A stretch of DNA of 64,000 bases from Haliotis asinina (lineage: Eukaryota > Mollusca > Gastropoda > Lepetellida > Haliotidae). Location: NCBI RefSeq assembly GCF_037392515.1, contig NC_090285.1:6451501-6515500 (forward strand), given 5' to 3'. The notes beneath the pieces were generated by a model that was not told the origin of the DNA, did not search any database, and was given only the letters and a program-made list of their open reading frames with translations. Below are positions 39,801 to 48,766 of this stretch, piece after piece. The position numbers and the translations under genes were made by a program. Position 1 is the first letter of the stretch. Each line of letters starts with the position of its first letter.

Positions 39801-42800
39801 GGTTCCATATTATTAAGACGTGCGTTAAAAGAGGACACGTGTTGCTGTTGAAACTTAGTTGCTGACTTGAACACTGTAGACAAAGTCTCAGGTATCGTAG
39901 ATACAGGAGTGATCGGTGGAAATGTTAACGTATCAATGTCGTCATTCTTCATCTTGTACGTGTTGAGCTCGTTGGTATCCTTAGATGGGGAAGTCAGGTT
40001 AAAACCATCGGTGATCCATGATGTGATTTCCGAATCCGAAAATAAGACTTCCTCCAGTGACAATTCACACTGATGTCTAACTTCATTCCTCCCAGAGAAA
40101 AACGAAGTCATAGATTGCCGACGATCCCCCGTGTGAGTCTAAGTTCGAAGGGGAGGATGTCTGCATACGACTTCTATGAATAGGGGAGACTGAAGGAGAC
40201 CTTCTCCGTTGACGAGTCCATCCATGAGTGCACTCACCTGAGTATAACTACTCATGTGAGTGCACTCACTCGGCGTGGGTATATCCTTCTCTGTACTGCG
40301 ATCTAATGATCGGGACCTGGATCTTCATCCTCAGACATGAGTGCCGGTCTAGATGAATATTCTCGTTGATTCACAGTCAAGTGAGAGTGCAGTCATCTTT
40401 CCTCTTCCAATCTTCGTTCCATGAGGTTCCTCATCTGTGTTGTGAATTGTTGCATGAAGACAATTGCGTCGAATTCTTTTCATGCAGCGTGTGCATTGAC
40501 GACTGTGTTGAAGAGTTGTCTACAATGCCCGTGAATGCAGTCGACATCTGCGATGTCTGTTGTAGATGAGATGTGTTCTGAGGTGCTGAAGATGCTGTCG
40601 GCGTCGATCTAGTTGCCGATGTCTGATGCATGGTGTCTTCACTCCGAATCATTAACGGAGACTCGTAAAAAAACGGACGTTCTTCTAAGTGCACTATCTC
40701 ATCCCCGAATGACTTCTTTATCAGAGAGGGATGATTCTGCTATGATCTTGCAGATGATGACTCCGACTTTTCTTGGTCTGAGACAGTCCTGTCTCAATGG
40801 ATGATCTCTTCTGAGTCTTGGGACTCGCCCGACCCTGGACACAACCTTGAAGATACGGCTGGCACCTAGCTGGAATGAATCTCAGCATAAAAAATTATAC
40901 GGTTACCCGACTTTGTCTCACTAGATTAGACATGGCTAATGTGAGCCGACGTTGCTTAACTCTAGCACGCCCGTGAACAGACATTAAATATAATAAAAAT
41001 TCTGCTTCAGACAATTTAATGCAAAATATGCGCAGGTCAACCACTGACAGCCGTAGTCTGCACTGAAAACATGATTTCATGTTAGAAATAGACACAATAA
41101 TTACAAAATTGTGTAATAATAATAATTATAATAAATATATACAAGCCAAAAATCATATACAGCACAAATTTAGTTTAAAAAATCAAAAGAATGAAAGACT
41201 TATCGCCGTGTACGTGACTCCAGGTGCCTCCAACCGCCCTCGTCGGGCGATAGGGAGAGAGTGAAGTATCAAGGCGGTCAGATGACCATATGCGCAGGAA
41301 AAAGGAGGTAATACATGGGTGAGTGTGATTTTACGTCTGCTTCTTTTAGAAGGGAACTTCAAGGGATTTCAGGTGTTCCACTACCTTCGCAAGGAAGAGG
41401 ACAGCAAGCAAATAAGCATGAGTCAGGATAAGGAAAAATAAATCCCAATAAACAACACTTATATATCCCTGACTTCACCCTCAAAGAACAGTAAACAAAC
41501 TCATCTATCCCTGAATTCACACTCACAAAACAACAACAGACTTATCTATCCCTGACTTCACACTAAAAAAAGAACAATAAACAGACTTATCTCTTTTTGA
41601 ATTCAAACTAAAAAAACAACAACAATAATGAACAGACTTATCTATCCCTCAGTTCAAACTAAAAAAAACCCAATAAACAAACTTATCTATCCCTGACTGC
41701 ACACTCACAAAACAACAATAGACTTATCTATCCCTGACTTCACACTAAAAAATTAAGAACAATAAACACCTGACTTCACACTAAAAAATCCCAACAACAA
41801 TAAAGAGACTTATCTCTTCCTGAATTCAAACTAAAAAAAACAAACAAAAAACTGACTTATCACAGAATTCATGCTTGAACAACATGATGCACAATCTTCT
41901 AGAGTTGGATACTATAATTTAAGTCAATAAGAGTAAGACCTCAAATCTGACATGCGCTTTCTAGTACATATATCTTGAGTATCTTCTGGGAGCAAATAAT
42001 CAGTGCTTCCTGATATTCTTTAGTCCTGAACTGGCCTACTTACTGAACTGAACTCTTACAAAACCCTACACCAAGTCCAGTGACACACTGTAAACACCAA
42101 TTACATAATGCAATCAGGCAATACACTAACCACTATGTACCCAAAACAATCCCACAGTGTCTAGCATAATCAGCCATTTCCAAATTCACACAATGATCAA
42201 CCAATACGCATAATGCACATTGTAGCACACAGTAAACATCCTGGCCCAATAACAACCGGCCAATGCACACAATATGACTACCCGATAGACAATGCACAGC
42301 CATCCATACAGTGACCACATAAAAACATAGTAACTTCCTTATATCCATGGTCAGCTTATGTACTGGGATTTTGGTCATAAACTACAGAATACCTGGACCC
42401 AGAATAGAAAAAGATAAATCTGGAATTAAAGTTTTGGCCATGTGAGTTCAGTTGTCAAAAAGTTTGTCCTTCTGAAAACATGATGAGTACGTACAGGGAA
42501 AGGATCAGCTTGGAGATTGGGCTGCTCCTTGCTGCTTTCACTCCCAGAACTGTCCCTCTGCTCTGATGGGGCAACTCCTCCATCTTTATCTGTGGGTCGG
42601 AGTGACTGGTTGTCATTTCGTCTCTTTGGCTGGTGCCTAAACACATTAGGACAGTAGCAATACATTCTGAAGATGAGTGGTCTGGGAGATTATTCATTGT
42701 GGGTGGATGAGTGAGTTACATTTTACGCAGAACTCAGCAATATTGCAGTTATATGGTGGCAGTCTGTAAATAGTCGAGTCTGGATATAGGTAGTTGAAGA

Positions 42801-45800
42801 AGTGAAAGGGGTGAGTGAACTGTTGGTTAAGGAGATATTCAGGCATTTCTTGACTATTTGGTTTATGGAGTCTGTACACTATTTGTTAAGAGATTCACTT
42901 CTGAGTTCCAGTCACATATATGATCAATATCATCAAAAATACACATATACAAATTTAGTACACAATGACCTACTTTCTCCTCCGAGGAGATCGTCCAATC
43001 ACATCACAGGTCTCCGAACATATAGACAGTGTCTTGAGAGGAGTAGTCTGACACTGGTTAACCACTGACATTTTAACAGGGCTTTCCTCAGCTGAAGGAA
43101 AACAATCATAATCAGCTTAACAATTAACAAATTATATTCAGACTACAAAAGATACACATGTACAGTTGTTTCCCTTCAGCAAGCCACGATCTGATGAGAA
43201 ATATTTATCCCAAATGAGATCTGTTCATGAGTCTTAGTCTGCATTGCACCCATCTTCAAGGGTTACAAGAAAATGGTGTACAGTTTATATGATATAACAG
43301 AAATATTCACTATCAAGTTAACGCAACTCATGCTTTCTGCTTCTCTGCAACTGTAGGCTTATATAGGCTACATCACTTAGATTTAATCGGATTTCTCAAT
43401 AACCAAATAATTAAGTATTACTGGAATATGCTATTAACCTATTAAATTTAAGATTCAACTTCATAAATAATACCCAGCATTTGAAATATATATATAAAAA
43501 CCATCTTCATAACAGATACTGGACTACTGTCTGACTAGAGTATGGCTTTCATGCCAATTTAAGCAATATTCCAGCAATATCAGAACACCAGAAACAGGTT
43601 TGACACATTGTACCCATGTGGGAAATCAGACATGAGTCTTTGGTGTGACGAGCCAACACTTTAAACGCTAGGCTACCCCACCGCCCCATCCAACCAGAAC
43701 CTAACATATGTAATTACACATTCATAAAATACATCATACATGCTGATAAAGACCAAAGAATAGCAGTATTTTACCCATATTATGTGAAAATGAATCAGCA
43801 TGTTGGTCTGTCTGCTGAACCTGTTCGAGGTCTGGCAGCTGATCCACTTCTAGTTCAACAACATCTTCTTCATCGTTAACCTTTTCTTTCATGCCTTCAT
43901 TATGCACAGCTACGCTACGGTGCAAGTTAGTGCTTTTATTCAGTAATGCGTCACTTCTACTTGAACTGTTCTGAAACATTCCTATGTTAAGTATATCTTT
44001 CGGATCTGATGTGGACTGTTGCATTACACCCGATGTTTGTGAATTTATTAATAACCCACTCCCTGACTCATCCATATTCCTTGTCACATCGATACTTCCC
44101 GACACATCCATATTCCCTGGCACATCTATATTCTCTGACATATCCATACTCCCTGACACATCAACTACATTGTCTACAGCATCTGAGTCACTGTCCGATA
44201 TCCCCTGAGTATTTATCACAGACTCTAATGTAGCACTACTTCTTGTAGTCCGCCGCATACGCGACACTCTCTTCTGCACAGGTGTTCTACGTTTAGCTGT
44301 CCTTTTCTTAGTCCCGGGTTTATCTGTGTTTGGTTTTGTTACTGTTGCGACATTGTCCCCACCTGGTGTCATCTCAGAGATGTAACTACCAACACTGACA
44401 CCAGAAGACGAGGGGCATAAATGTATTTTCTTCAAGCTGACAGAAACCCTGTTGAGGTCATGTGTGCTTTCCACATCGCCAGTATCTTTCCGACATGGAG
44501 CTTTATCAACTCGATGCTGGGTCCGCCGGCCTTGTTGATAGCTTGCAGTTTTAAGTGCTTGTGTTTTTGTCTTCTTCTTAATAAGTCGCGTCACTGCGTC
44601 AAACTGTTTCCAGGCTGCAGCCATATCAATGGCATACATTCCTGTCTCTTGTGCTGACAAACAAAGGGTAATCAGAATTAAAATGTTACACAGTATCACA
44701 ATAATCCTCTTTCCATCACTCAGTGACAAATGATTTTGAGATTTTGAGACTGCATATACTAAACACTCAATTTCAAACATGATAAAAGTCTTTTTAATGT
44801 GATGACAATTATAACGCGTTTATAAATAAGAATCAGGACATATGGACAGACACTGCTGAATACATAGTTCCTTGCTCCGCATTTTGAACCACAGCTAATA
44901 ATAGTTCATATGATCTACTGTCTTCTGAAAATGAGCTTGTGATTTTCTGAACAATATCAAGTCTAGCATTGTAATCTCAAAAGTGTCTGCACAGACTAAA
45001 AACACCTGTATGACAATGTAAATATTCATTAACAGTTACATCTGAAACCATGACATATCTAAATTTCAAATTTCACTGATGAACTCAACCAACCTTTCAG
45101 TTTAAGTTCCGCATATTCATTAAGCATCTGACACAGTGAGATTCCCATGATGGCAGTGGGATACTCAATGCCTTCCTTCAACATGGCCGCATATTCAGCC
45201 AGGTACTTGCACTCCTTCAGGAAACTCTTGTATGTCAGTGGGTGAGAGCTCTCCTTCAGGTACCCTGTTGAAAGACTCCACCCATTATACCACGATCATG
45301 TCATGTATATTATGCAGTAAGCACTTTATCAGAAACACATTTTATTTCATGAAATTCAATCCCACATTCATTCATTAAAACCACTTACAGTGACAACGGG
45401 GAAACCGTGAGGGAAATGACATTACTTCATCCTCTATTCATGAGGGTCCATTTTTCACACCTAACGCAATAGCACCAATTTCACTTTGTTCTCAGCAATC
45501 CGAAACAAAATACAGTCTTGTTATCCATGGGCCCTAAGACCTGCGATACTGACTCAATGAAGTCATATTTGACTACATTTTGTTTTTCTAACAATTAACA
45601 TGATTAAAGTGGCATGTACACCACAGGAGGTTAGCAGTGACCTTTCAAACTGAATCCTTCATAAATTGTATACAACCAGACAGCAACTTATAAAATCTTT
45701 GTTAAAATAACTGCTCAAGACATACATTATTCTGGTAATGGAATAGAAATTCTTTGATGGTATATTATCAGATGCTTTTTAACTGAATCACAGCTGATCG

Positions 45801-48766
45801 CTATTTCTGGTTTAGCTGAATAACAAGTAGCAAAAACATAATAAACACCATGACATAGAGTTCCAAGTTCAGTTACCATGGTGATACTAACACTGATAGA
45901 TCCAGTTGCAATACTTGCCAGAATCACAGTTCTTAGTAGATGCTCTTGAACATGGGAATGTTTTAGGAAAATCAAGCGTTGAATGGATGACCCAATTAAT
46001 TTGGATGATCAATTTACTGGCATGATTAAATCATCAATCATCAGCTGATCATGATTTTACATTCAGTAACACAGTTGTGTGCCAAGTTCAAATGATTTTT
46101 TCAGTAAGAATATCTTTTTGTTTCTTTCAACAGAAATTTGGACTCTAGTCCATTTACATGATAAGCCTTTTCAATGTAGCCTAGGGTGCTGACAAATCTC
46201 CCATGATGGTAGATACTTGTCATAAAAATATGCAAAAATAACTTCATAAAACTTTCAGCCATGGAACTTTCAACCATCTCAGCTATTATTGTATGGCTTT
46301 TGATACCTACCCTGTCAATCACTGTTTCAAGAGTGAGTGAGTGAGTGAGTGAGTGAGTGAGTGAGTGAGTGAGTGAGTGAGTGAGTGAGTGAGTGAGTGA
46401 GTGAGTTTTAAGCCACACTCAGCAATATTCCAGCTATATGACGGCAGTCTTTAAATAATCGAGTCTGGACCAGACAATACAGTGATCAACAGCATGAGCA
46501 TCGATATGCGCATGAGCATCGATCTGCGCAACTGGGCACCAATGATATGTGCCAACCAAGTCAGCGAGTCTGACTACCCGATCTTGTTAGTTGCCTCTTA
46601 CGACAAGCATTGCCGCCATTTGTGGCAAGCATGGTTTCCTGAAGGCCTATTCTACCCTGGACCTTCACAGGTCCACTGTTTCAAGAAAACAATTATCAAA
46701 CTTTCTCTAATTAGACAAAATTTGATGACTATTCCAAATATGCCTGCCAAAAGCACTTCCTTTAGAATCATGATTCACTGTTACTTCTTGGCCTAACCCC
46801 TAATGTGTTTGTAATGGAAAAGGGTGTTTGAGTTGCAAGTGTATGGTATAGCATTGTTGCCAGTATCTACAATATTATCTTATGAAATGCTATGTCAACA
46901 AGTCTATGGGCTCAAATTCCTTGCAGGTTAACACGATATATGTGCATCAAAAGCACATAAAAAATAACATTGTCAGATATGTTTTTGGACATCACATAAT
47001 TTTCATTAACCAAGGTGTGTTGCACAACACACTGTAAACACTTATGGTGTTTGTTTAGGGGGTAAAGTTGACTTTCATGAATTGGCGATATTTTTTACAC
47101 CAATATTCGTTACATTTCAAAGTTTTGATCATGCACAGACTTGGGCCACTTCCTAGTTACTGTTCAGTCATGTAAACAACCACTAAGTATCACGCATCGA
47201 CGATCTCAGCAAGGAAATGAGTTTACCGCGAGAATAGAGAACTTGTGAGAATAGGAGATGGCCCTACACTAGTTATCATGCTTATGGGGTGCAGGCTAAA
47301 ATGTCACCACAGCAAAACGGCACCTGGCAAAAACGTCACCGTTTGGACAGGACGGCTACAAATGTTATGGCGAAAACATCACCATATACAATTTAAAAAA
47401 GGATGAAGATTGATATGATAACTTTATTGTATTGTGAACTTTGGATAAACATTTAGTGTTTCGTAAATAGACTTTGTGAAATAAAAACACATATATTAGG
47501 TAAGTAGACTTTATTGGATTGTGAACTTTGGATGAACATTGATATGATCACTTTGGTGTTTCGTAAATAGACTTTGTGAAATTAAAACATATATATTACC
47601 TAAATATAAATAAAAAATATATCAGGTAAGTATGCCCATCAACATTCAACACTAACACTCACCGATACTGCAAGCATTTGAATGTGTTTCCCAAGTTGCT
47701 TGCAGATAATAAATGCGTCTACTCAGCCGACAATGATTGGAAAGTGCTTCTCATACCCAACCTGCTTGCATTATGTTTAGATAATAAATGCGTCTACTCT
47801 GCTGACATTGACTGGAAAGTGAAAACACTGCACCCTTCAAACTGTATTTAAAACACAGACATGTACCCGATACACATCATTCATCACAATGTCTCACCAC
47901 TGTGTTGTATGTGATAAGACTGTCTGAAGAAATCAACATGCTGTGTCTTGCGACCAGTGTGAGTTATGGACTCACAGAGTTTGTGGCACCGGTATATCTG
48001 CATTACGCTACCGTGAGATATGCGCAAATGTCGATCCGGAAAAGCCTGGTGGTCGTCAGAACCAAGCCACTTTAGTGAGGATGGCCAATAGAATGAGGGT
48101 GCTTCTTCGTCCAAAAGAACCTCGGTCTTTGGACTTTCAGGACATGTTTGTTATACGGCTGTGCAAAAACTATAGTGGTGACATAAGAAACAAAGGCGAG
48201 AGGCATTTGGTGTTTTAGCCCATTAATCAGTAGCCATTTTCGCCAATTTGGTGCCGTTTTCACCAAACGATTTTGGTGCCGTTTTAGCTATAACCCATGC
48301 TTATTGACATGTAGCCAGAGAGACAATTTTAAGCATTTGCAAGGTCAAGAGGATTTGCAAGTCAACAGTATAGGTGTCTTAAGCTTCAGAAATATGAAAT
48401 ACAACTTTCAAGCATACATGAAACTGCTTACATTTTCTCCATATATTTATGAAGAATACGAGAGCTAAGGCTGTACAAGCGAACCACGTTATTGTGACTC
48501 TATTATTTGATCACTTGAACGGATGACTGCCTGTAAAAAATACAGCTGATGGCTATAACTCCTAATTTTAGAGAGTTTTTCAGTCTCCGACCTTTGCTCA
48601 AAACATTCACGACCAGACAAATCAATGTGGAGAGAAAATCATAATTGTTATCAACATCATGACAGGCTAAGACGACAAAACTTTCAAACTTGCAGAAAGT
48701 TTGAACAAACTTACCTAAGACGAGCCGTGCTACCTCTGACTGCAAGAAATAAACAGGGCGCTCCAT
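27805..48766 (-). CDS. NPAT: NPAT, LisH-domain coactivator of histone gene transcription
   Basis: NPAT is the nuclear cyclin E/CDK2 substrate that drives replication-dependent histone gene transcription at histone locus bodies. Twelve coding exons join in consistent phase (listed singly), giving about 1,644 residues; human NPAT is about 1,427 from memory. Evidence: LisH-type N-terminus SEVARLVLGYLKESSHPLTY (residues ~10-45); EKIMNDTKLHERLAETINK and STIVDDFFGSP (exon 6), parallel to human EKILSNKSLQEKLAENINKF and SIDEFLGLPSE; HLSEDTIDGIIHMAKSDPLF (exon 7), parallel to human MSEEAIQDILEQTESDPAF; and a C-terminus LNVDDFLAKIHRQ, parallel to MDVDKFLLSLHYDE. The middle is a long Ser/Thr/Pro-rich disordered region with basic, NLS-like blocks (e.g. 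PLKKKRRIKP). The start is the ATG at 48766 because no other in-frame ATG precedes the LisH domain. Introns hold a DIRS element, a Mutator remnant and MITEs. Confidence 0.9.
28150..28560. repeat. Possible solo LTR or TIR element in NPAT intron
   Basis: TGGGTCACAATATTT near the left and ATATTATGTGACCCA near the right are inverted. A TATA-like GTATAAATGC lies at about 28370 with a plausible start region after it. No second copy or target duplication was found. Confidence 0.3.
28915..28990 (-). repeat. tRNA-derived SINE fragment
   Basis: CAATGTGGGAATCAAACCTT and GGTTTTCAATGTGAC resemble the inverted B-box region of the 11018-11165 family. Confidence 0.45.
29147..29170 (-). CDS. NPAT: NPAT exon 11 (24-base microexon)
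   Basis: Acceptor AATTTGTCTTTCAG, donor GTAAGT; encodes NLSGSARK in phase 0. Basic, in the position of the lysine-rich segment before the human C-terminus. Confidence 0.75.
29383..29596 (+). repeat. Abalone-type SINE abutting NPAT exon 10 donor
   Basis: Contains GAGTGAGTTTATATTTACGT, CTCAGCAATATTCCAGCTAT, CCAGACAATCCAGTGATCAA and CCCGTAAGTTGCCTCTTACG. It ends about 12 bases from the NPAT 5' splice site at 29609. It is antisense to NPAT. Confidence 0.85.
29610..32452 (-). CDS. NPAT: NPAT exon 10 (large central exon)
   Basis: 2,843 bases, acceptor CTCCATACAG, donor GTGAGT after SNVSLD, phase 1 to 0; 947 codons with no stop. Composition is Ser/Thr/Pro/Gln/Val-rich, with many SP/TP sites that could be CDK targets, conserved-looking blocks ENTLSDFVLPVKPAED, YDMTMSPNGKQLILKNPRP and RGGMLKMSSRRREVVARTLS, and a basic tail GKMKGSRKRSGS. 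Translation can run on to a stop at 29580, but a good donor and two conserved downstream exons show it is spliced. Confidence 0.9.
32649..32966 (-). CDS. NPAT: NPAT exon 9
   Basis: 318 bases, acceptor GATGTTGTTATAG, donor GTAAAT, phase 1 to 1. Encodes DPDGCMVELSQDGF, a Ser/Pro/Cys-rich stretch and the NLS-like PLKKKRRIKPIPCKP. Confidence 0.83.
33228..33305 (-). CDS. NPAT: NPAT exon 8
   Basis: 78 bases, acceptor TTTGTTACAG, donor GTGAGT, phase 1 to 1. Encodes ETEGNKVPGTTAGAHGETST then MSEHIG. Low-complexity; supported by splice sites and phase rather than similarity. Confidence 0.75.
33709..33877. mobile_element. Inverted 5' fragment of the TTAA element
   Basis: Reverse complement of about 111-275: TTTTTCAACTTTATAGGTTG, GCAAAGTTGCATTTTATGT and the end GCATGTGACCTT. 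It lies in an NPAT intron. Confidence 0.7.
34191..34785. mobile_element. 595-base TIR element (CAGTCCCTCC ends)
   Basis: Ends CAGTCCCTCCTGGATTC and GAATCCAGGAGGGACTG are perfect 17-base inverted repeats, flanked on both sides by AAGCAT (34185-34190, 34786-34791). No transposase frame. It lies in the NPAT intron between exons 7 and 8. Confidence 0.7.
35051..35141 (-). CDS. NPAT: NPAT exon 7
   Basis: 91 bases, acceptor CTGTTCCAG, donor GTATGT, phase 0 to 1. Encodes VPQHLSEDTIDGIIHMAKSD then PLFDSLINIF, matching human MSEEAIQDILEQTESDPAF and following FDLF. Confidence 0.92.
35252..35401 (-). CDS. NPAT: NPAT exon 6
   Basis: 150 bases, acceptor GTTGTTGCAG, donor GTGAGT, phase 0 to 0. Encodes MLLEKIMNDTKLHERLAETI and STIVDDFFGSP, the best conserved internal block of NPAT. 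The intron upstream carries the whole DIRS element. Confidence 0.92.
35415..35500. repeat. About 44-base tandem repeat, left of DIRS element
   Basis: Copies of a unit around ACTTATCTATCCCTGAATTC and CAATAAACAGACTTATCTGT. The same unit continues at 41441-41880, so the DIRS element interrupts the array. Confidence 0.7.
35501..35690. repeat. DIRS left inverted terminal repeat
   Basis: Starts TAATTTTCTGAATAAAAATG; contains CTTATCCTGACTCATGCTTA and ends GATACTTCACTCTCT. It is the reverse complement of 41256-41440 apart from a small insertion in the right copy and the distinct outermost 30 bases. Confidence 0.88.
35745..35830. repeat. DIRS internal complementary region
   Basis: First half GCATGAGTCAGGATAAGTAT...TTATTCAGAAAATTA is complementary to the left terminus. 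Second half TATTTTTCCTCATCCTGACT... matches the complement of the right terminus. Confidence 0.85.
36257..37313 (-). pseudogene. DIRS tyrosine recombinase, inactivated
   Basis: Tyrosine recombinases integrate the circular DIRS DNA. Pieces match the intact copy at 62948-64000: FKLEDQQRRFRAPAWDLNII, LGLRWDFIVENQLPGQPDR, NPHDVRALASTLALHGNCS and FGPLVIAQQLTVP. The frame is broken near 36.85-36.89 kb (a stop and a shift). The first catalytic arginine (ATAARVSEIH in the intact copy) reads ATAAQMSEIH, and the nucleophile tyrosine (ASHYLRD) is a stop codon (ANH-stop-LQD). The HxxR motif remains. Confidence 0.88.
37341..38500 (-). pseudogene. DIRS reverse transcriptase / RNase H remnants
   Basis: Reading several minus frames: QIKACHIPGVCNIMAYALSC resembles the RNase H end HIPGxxNxxADxLSR. 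GFLLKKQGSMRSPSL is an RNase H block. FGLPQIDLFATWFHKQTTCF and VSPVPDPFARATDALSIPGK are the conserved region between RNase H and recombinase in DIRS elements. 38242-38490 has RT-end-like sequence. Frameshifts separate the pieces; the RT catalytic YxDD was not located. Confidence 0.75.
38887..40700 (-). pseudogene. DIRS gag-like region
   Basis: Broken minus-strand frames in the gag position, including 39746-40111 (acidic and Ser/Thr-rich, LSLEEVLFSDSEITSWITDG) and 40431-40694 (Ser/Thr/Gln-rich). Assigned by position in the element, not by a recognised domain. Confidence 0.5.
41256..41440. repeat. DIRS right inverted terminal repeat
   Basis: AGAGAGTGAAGTATCAAGGC to GCATGAGTCAGGATAAGG, reverse complement of the left ITR with one extra segment near TTCTTTTAGAAGGGAACTTC. 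Confidence 0.88.
41441..41880. repeat. About 44-base tandem repeat, right of DIRS element
   Basis: Roughly nine imperfect copies around CTTATCTATCCCTGACTTCA, CACTAAAAAA and CAACAATAAACAGA. It continues the array at 35415-35500. Confidence 0.8.
42495..42636 (-). CDS. NPAT: NPAT exon 5
   Basis: 142 bases, acceptor GTGTTTAG, donor GTACGT. Encodes HQPKRRNDNQSLRPTDKDGG ... NLQADPFP, hydrophilic. The frame was chosen because exon 4 ends in phase 2 and exon 6 starts in phase 0. Confidence 0.72.
42703..42785 (+). repeat. Abalone-type SINE 5' fragment
   Basis: GAGTTACATTTTACGCAGAA, CTCAGCAATATTGCAGTTAT and GTCTGTAAATAGTCGAGTCT. Confidence 0.75.
42974..43091 (-). CDS. NPAT: NPAT exon 4
   Basis: 118 bases, acceptor TTTTCCTTCAG, donor GTAGGT, phase 1 to 2. 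Encodes AEESPVKMSVVNQCQTTPLK ... DVIGRSPRRRK. The SPRRRK motif resembles human SPGRRKSESQKK, and its phase-2 end links to the next exon. Confidence 0.75.
43530..43686 (-). repeat. tRNA-derived SINE copy
   Basis: Ends CGCTAGGCTACCCCACCGCC, the inverted A-box end. GTGGGAAATCAGACATGAG is the inverted B-box region. Same family as 11018-11165. Confidence 0.65.
43775..44653 (-). CDS. NPAT: NPAT exon 3
   Basis: 879 bases, acceptor TTTGTTTGTCAG, donor GTAAAA, phase 1 to 1. Starts AQETGMYAIDMAAAWKQFDA, then Lys/Arg-rich NLS-like stretches (GTKKRTAKRRTPVQKRVSRM) and a run of six-residue repeats (MDMSEN, IDVPGN, MDVSGS, IDVTRN). The N-terminal amphipathic stretch resembles the post-LisH segment of human NPAT (SSLWKKLDHTLSQI). 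The frame stays open far past both ends, but splice signals and phase set these limits. Confidence 0.82.
45094..45264 (-). CDS. NPAT: NPAT exon 2 (rest of LisH region)
   Basis: 171 bases, acceptor TTTCAACAG, phase 1 to 1. Encodes GYLKESSHPLTYKSFLKECK then YLAEYAAMLKEGIEYP and LCQMLNEYAELKLK, matching human NPAT spacing (LKEYAEHC..., ILNEYVAMKTK). Confidence 0.92.
46333..46673 (+). repeat. Full-length abalone-type SINE with (GAGT)n head
   Basis: About 70 bases of GAGT repeats (46333-46406) lead into AAGCCACACTCAGCAATATT, CCAGCTATATGACGGCAGTC, GTGATCAACAGCATGAGCAT (partly duplicated), GTTGCCTCTTACGACAAGCA and a palindrome-like 3' end GACCTTCACAGGTCC. It is used here as the reference for other copies. 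Confidence 0.9.
47286..48295 (+). mobile_element. Mutator-like element, internally deleted
   Basis: A 1.0 kb insertion in NPAT intron 1 flanked by a perfect 9-base direct repeat CATGCTTAT (47277-47285, 48296-48304), typical of Mutator-type transposition. The ends are imperfect inverted repeats (GGGGTGCAGGCTAAAATGTC against GGGTTATAGCTAAAACGGCA), followed by further ACGGCACC/ACGTCACC motifs. The left half has two local tandem duplications (about 47.43-47.60 and 47.67-47.83 kb). A broken coding remnant lies at 47889-48218. Confidence 0.82.
47889..48218 (+). pseudogene. Remnant of Mutator-type transposase with PHD-like zinc finger
   Basis: Starts MSHHCVVCDKTV, a stop codon (TGA where CGA would give Arg), then RNQHAVSCDQCELWTHRVCG. 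The CxxC...CxxC...HxxC spacing fits a PHD-type finger like those fused to some animal MULE transposases. It ends GERHLVF-stop, resembling the RHLVF block that precedes the MULE catalytic core; the DDE core itself is missing. Confidence 0.65.
48715..48766 (-). CDS. NPAT: NPAT exon 1
   Basis: Encodes MERPVYFLQSEVARLVL plus the first base of a glycine; donor GTAAGT. Matches human MLLPSDVARLVLG, the start of the LisH domain. Confidence 0.9.

Larger units (their letters stand above)
35501..41440 (-). mobile_element. DIRS-type tyrosine-recombinase retrotransposon, complete but degenerate
   Basis: A 5.9 kb element in the NPAT intron between exons 5 and 6, sense with NPAT. It has inverted terminal repeats (35501-35690 and 41256-41440) and an internal complementary region near the left end (35745-35830) that joins sequence complementary to both outer termini. 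That arrangement is diagnostic of DIRS elements, which replicate through a circle. Coding remnants on the minus strand follow DIRS order: gag-like (about 40.7-38.9 kb), RT/RNase H (about 38.5-37.3 kb), tyrosine recombinase (37.3-36.26 kb). All carry stops and frameshifts. No target duplication is expected for this class. Confidence 0.88.

Noticed and set aside
42455-42697. Alternative reading of NPAT exon 5 (DEMTTSHSDPQIKMEELPHQ)
   Set aside because: It would fit a direct join from exon 3 in phase 1, but including exon 4 (ending in SPRRRK, phase 2) selects the other frame and gives a basic block like that of human NPAT. Exon 4 skipping would change frame and remains to be tested by RNA.
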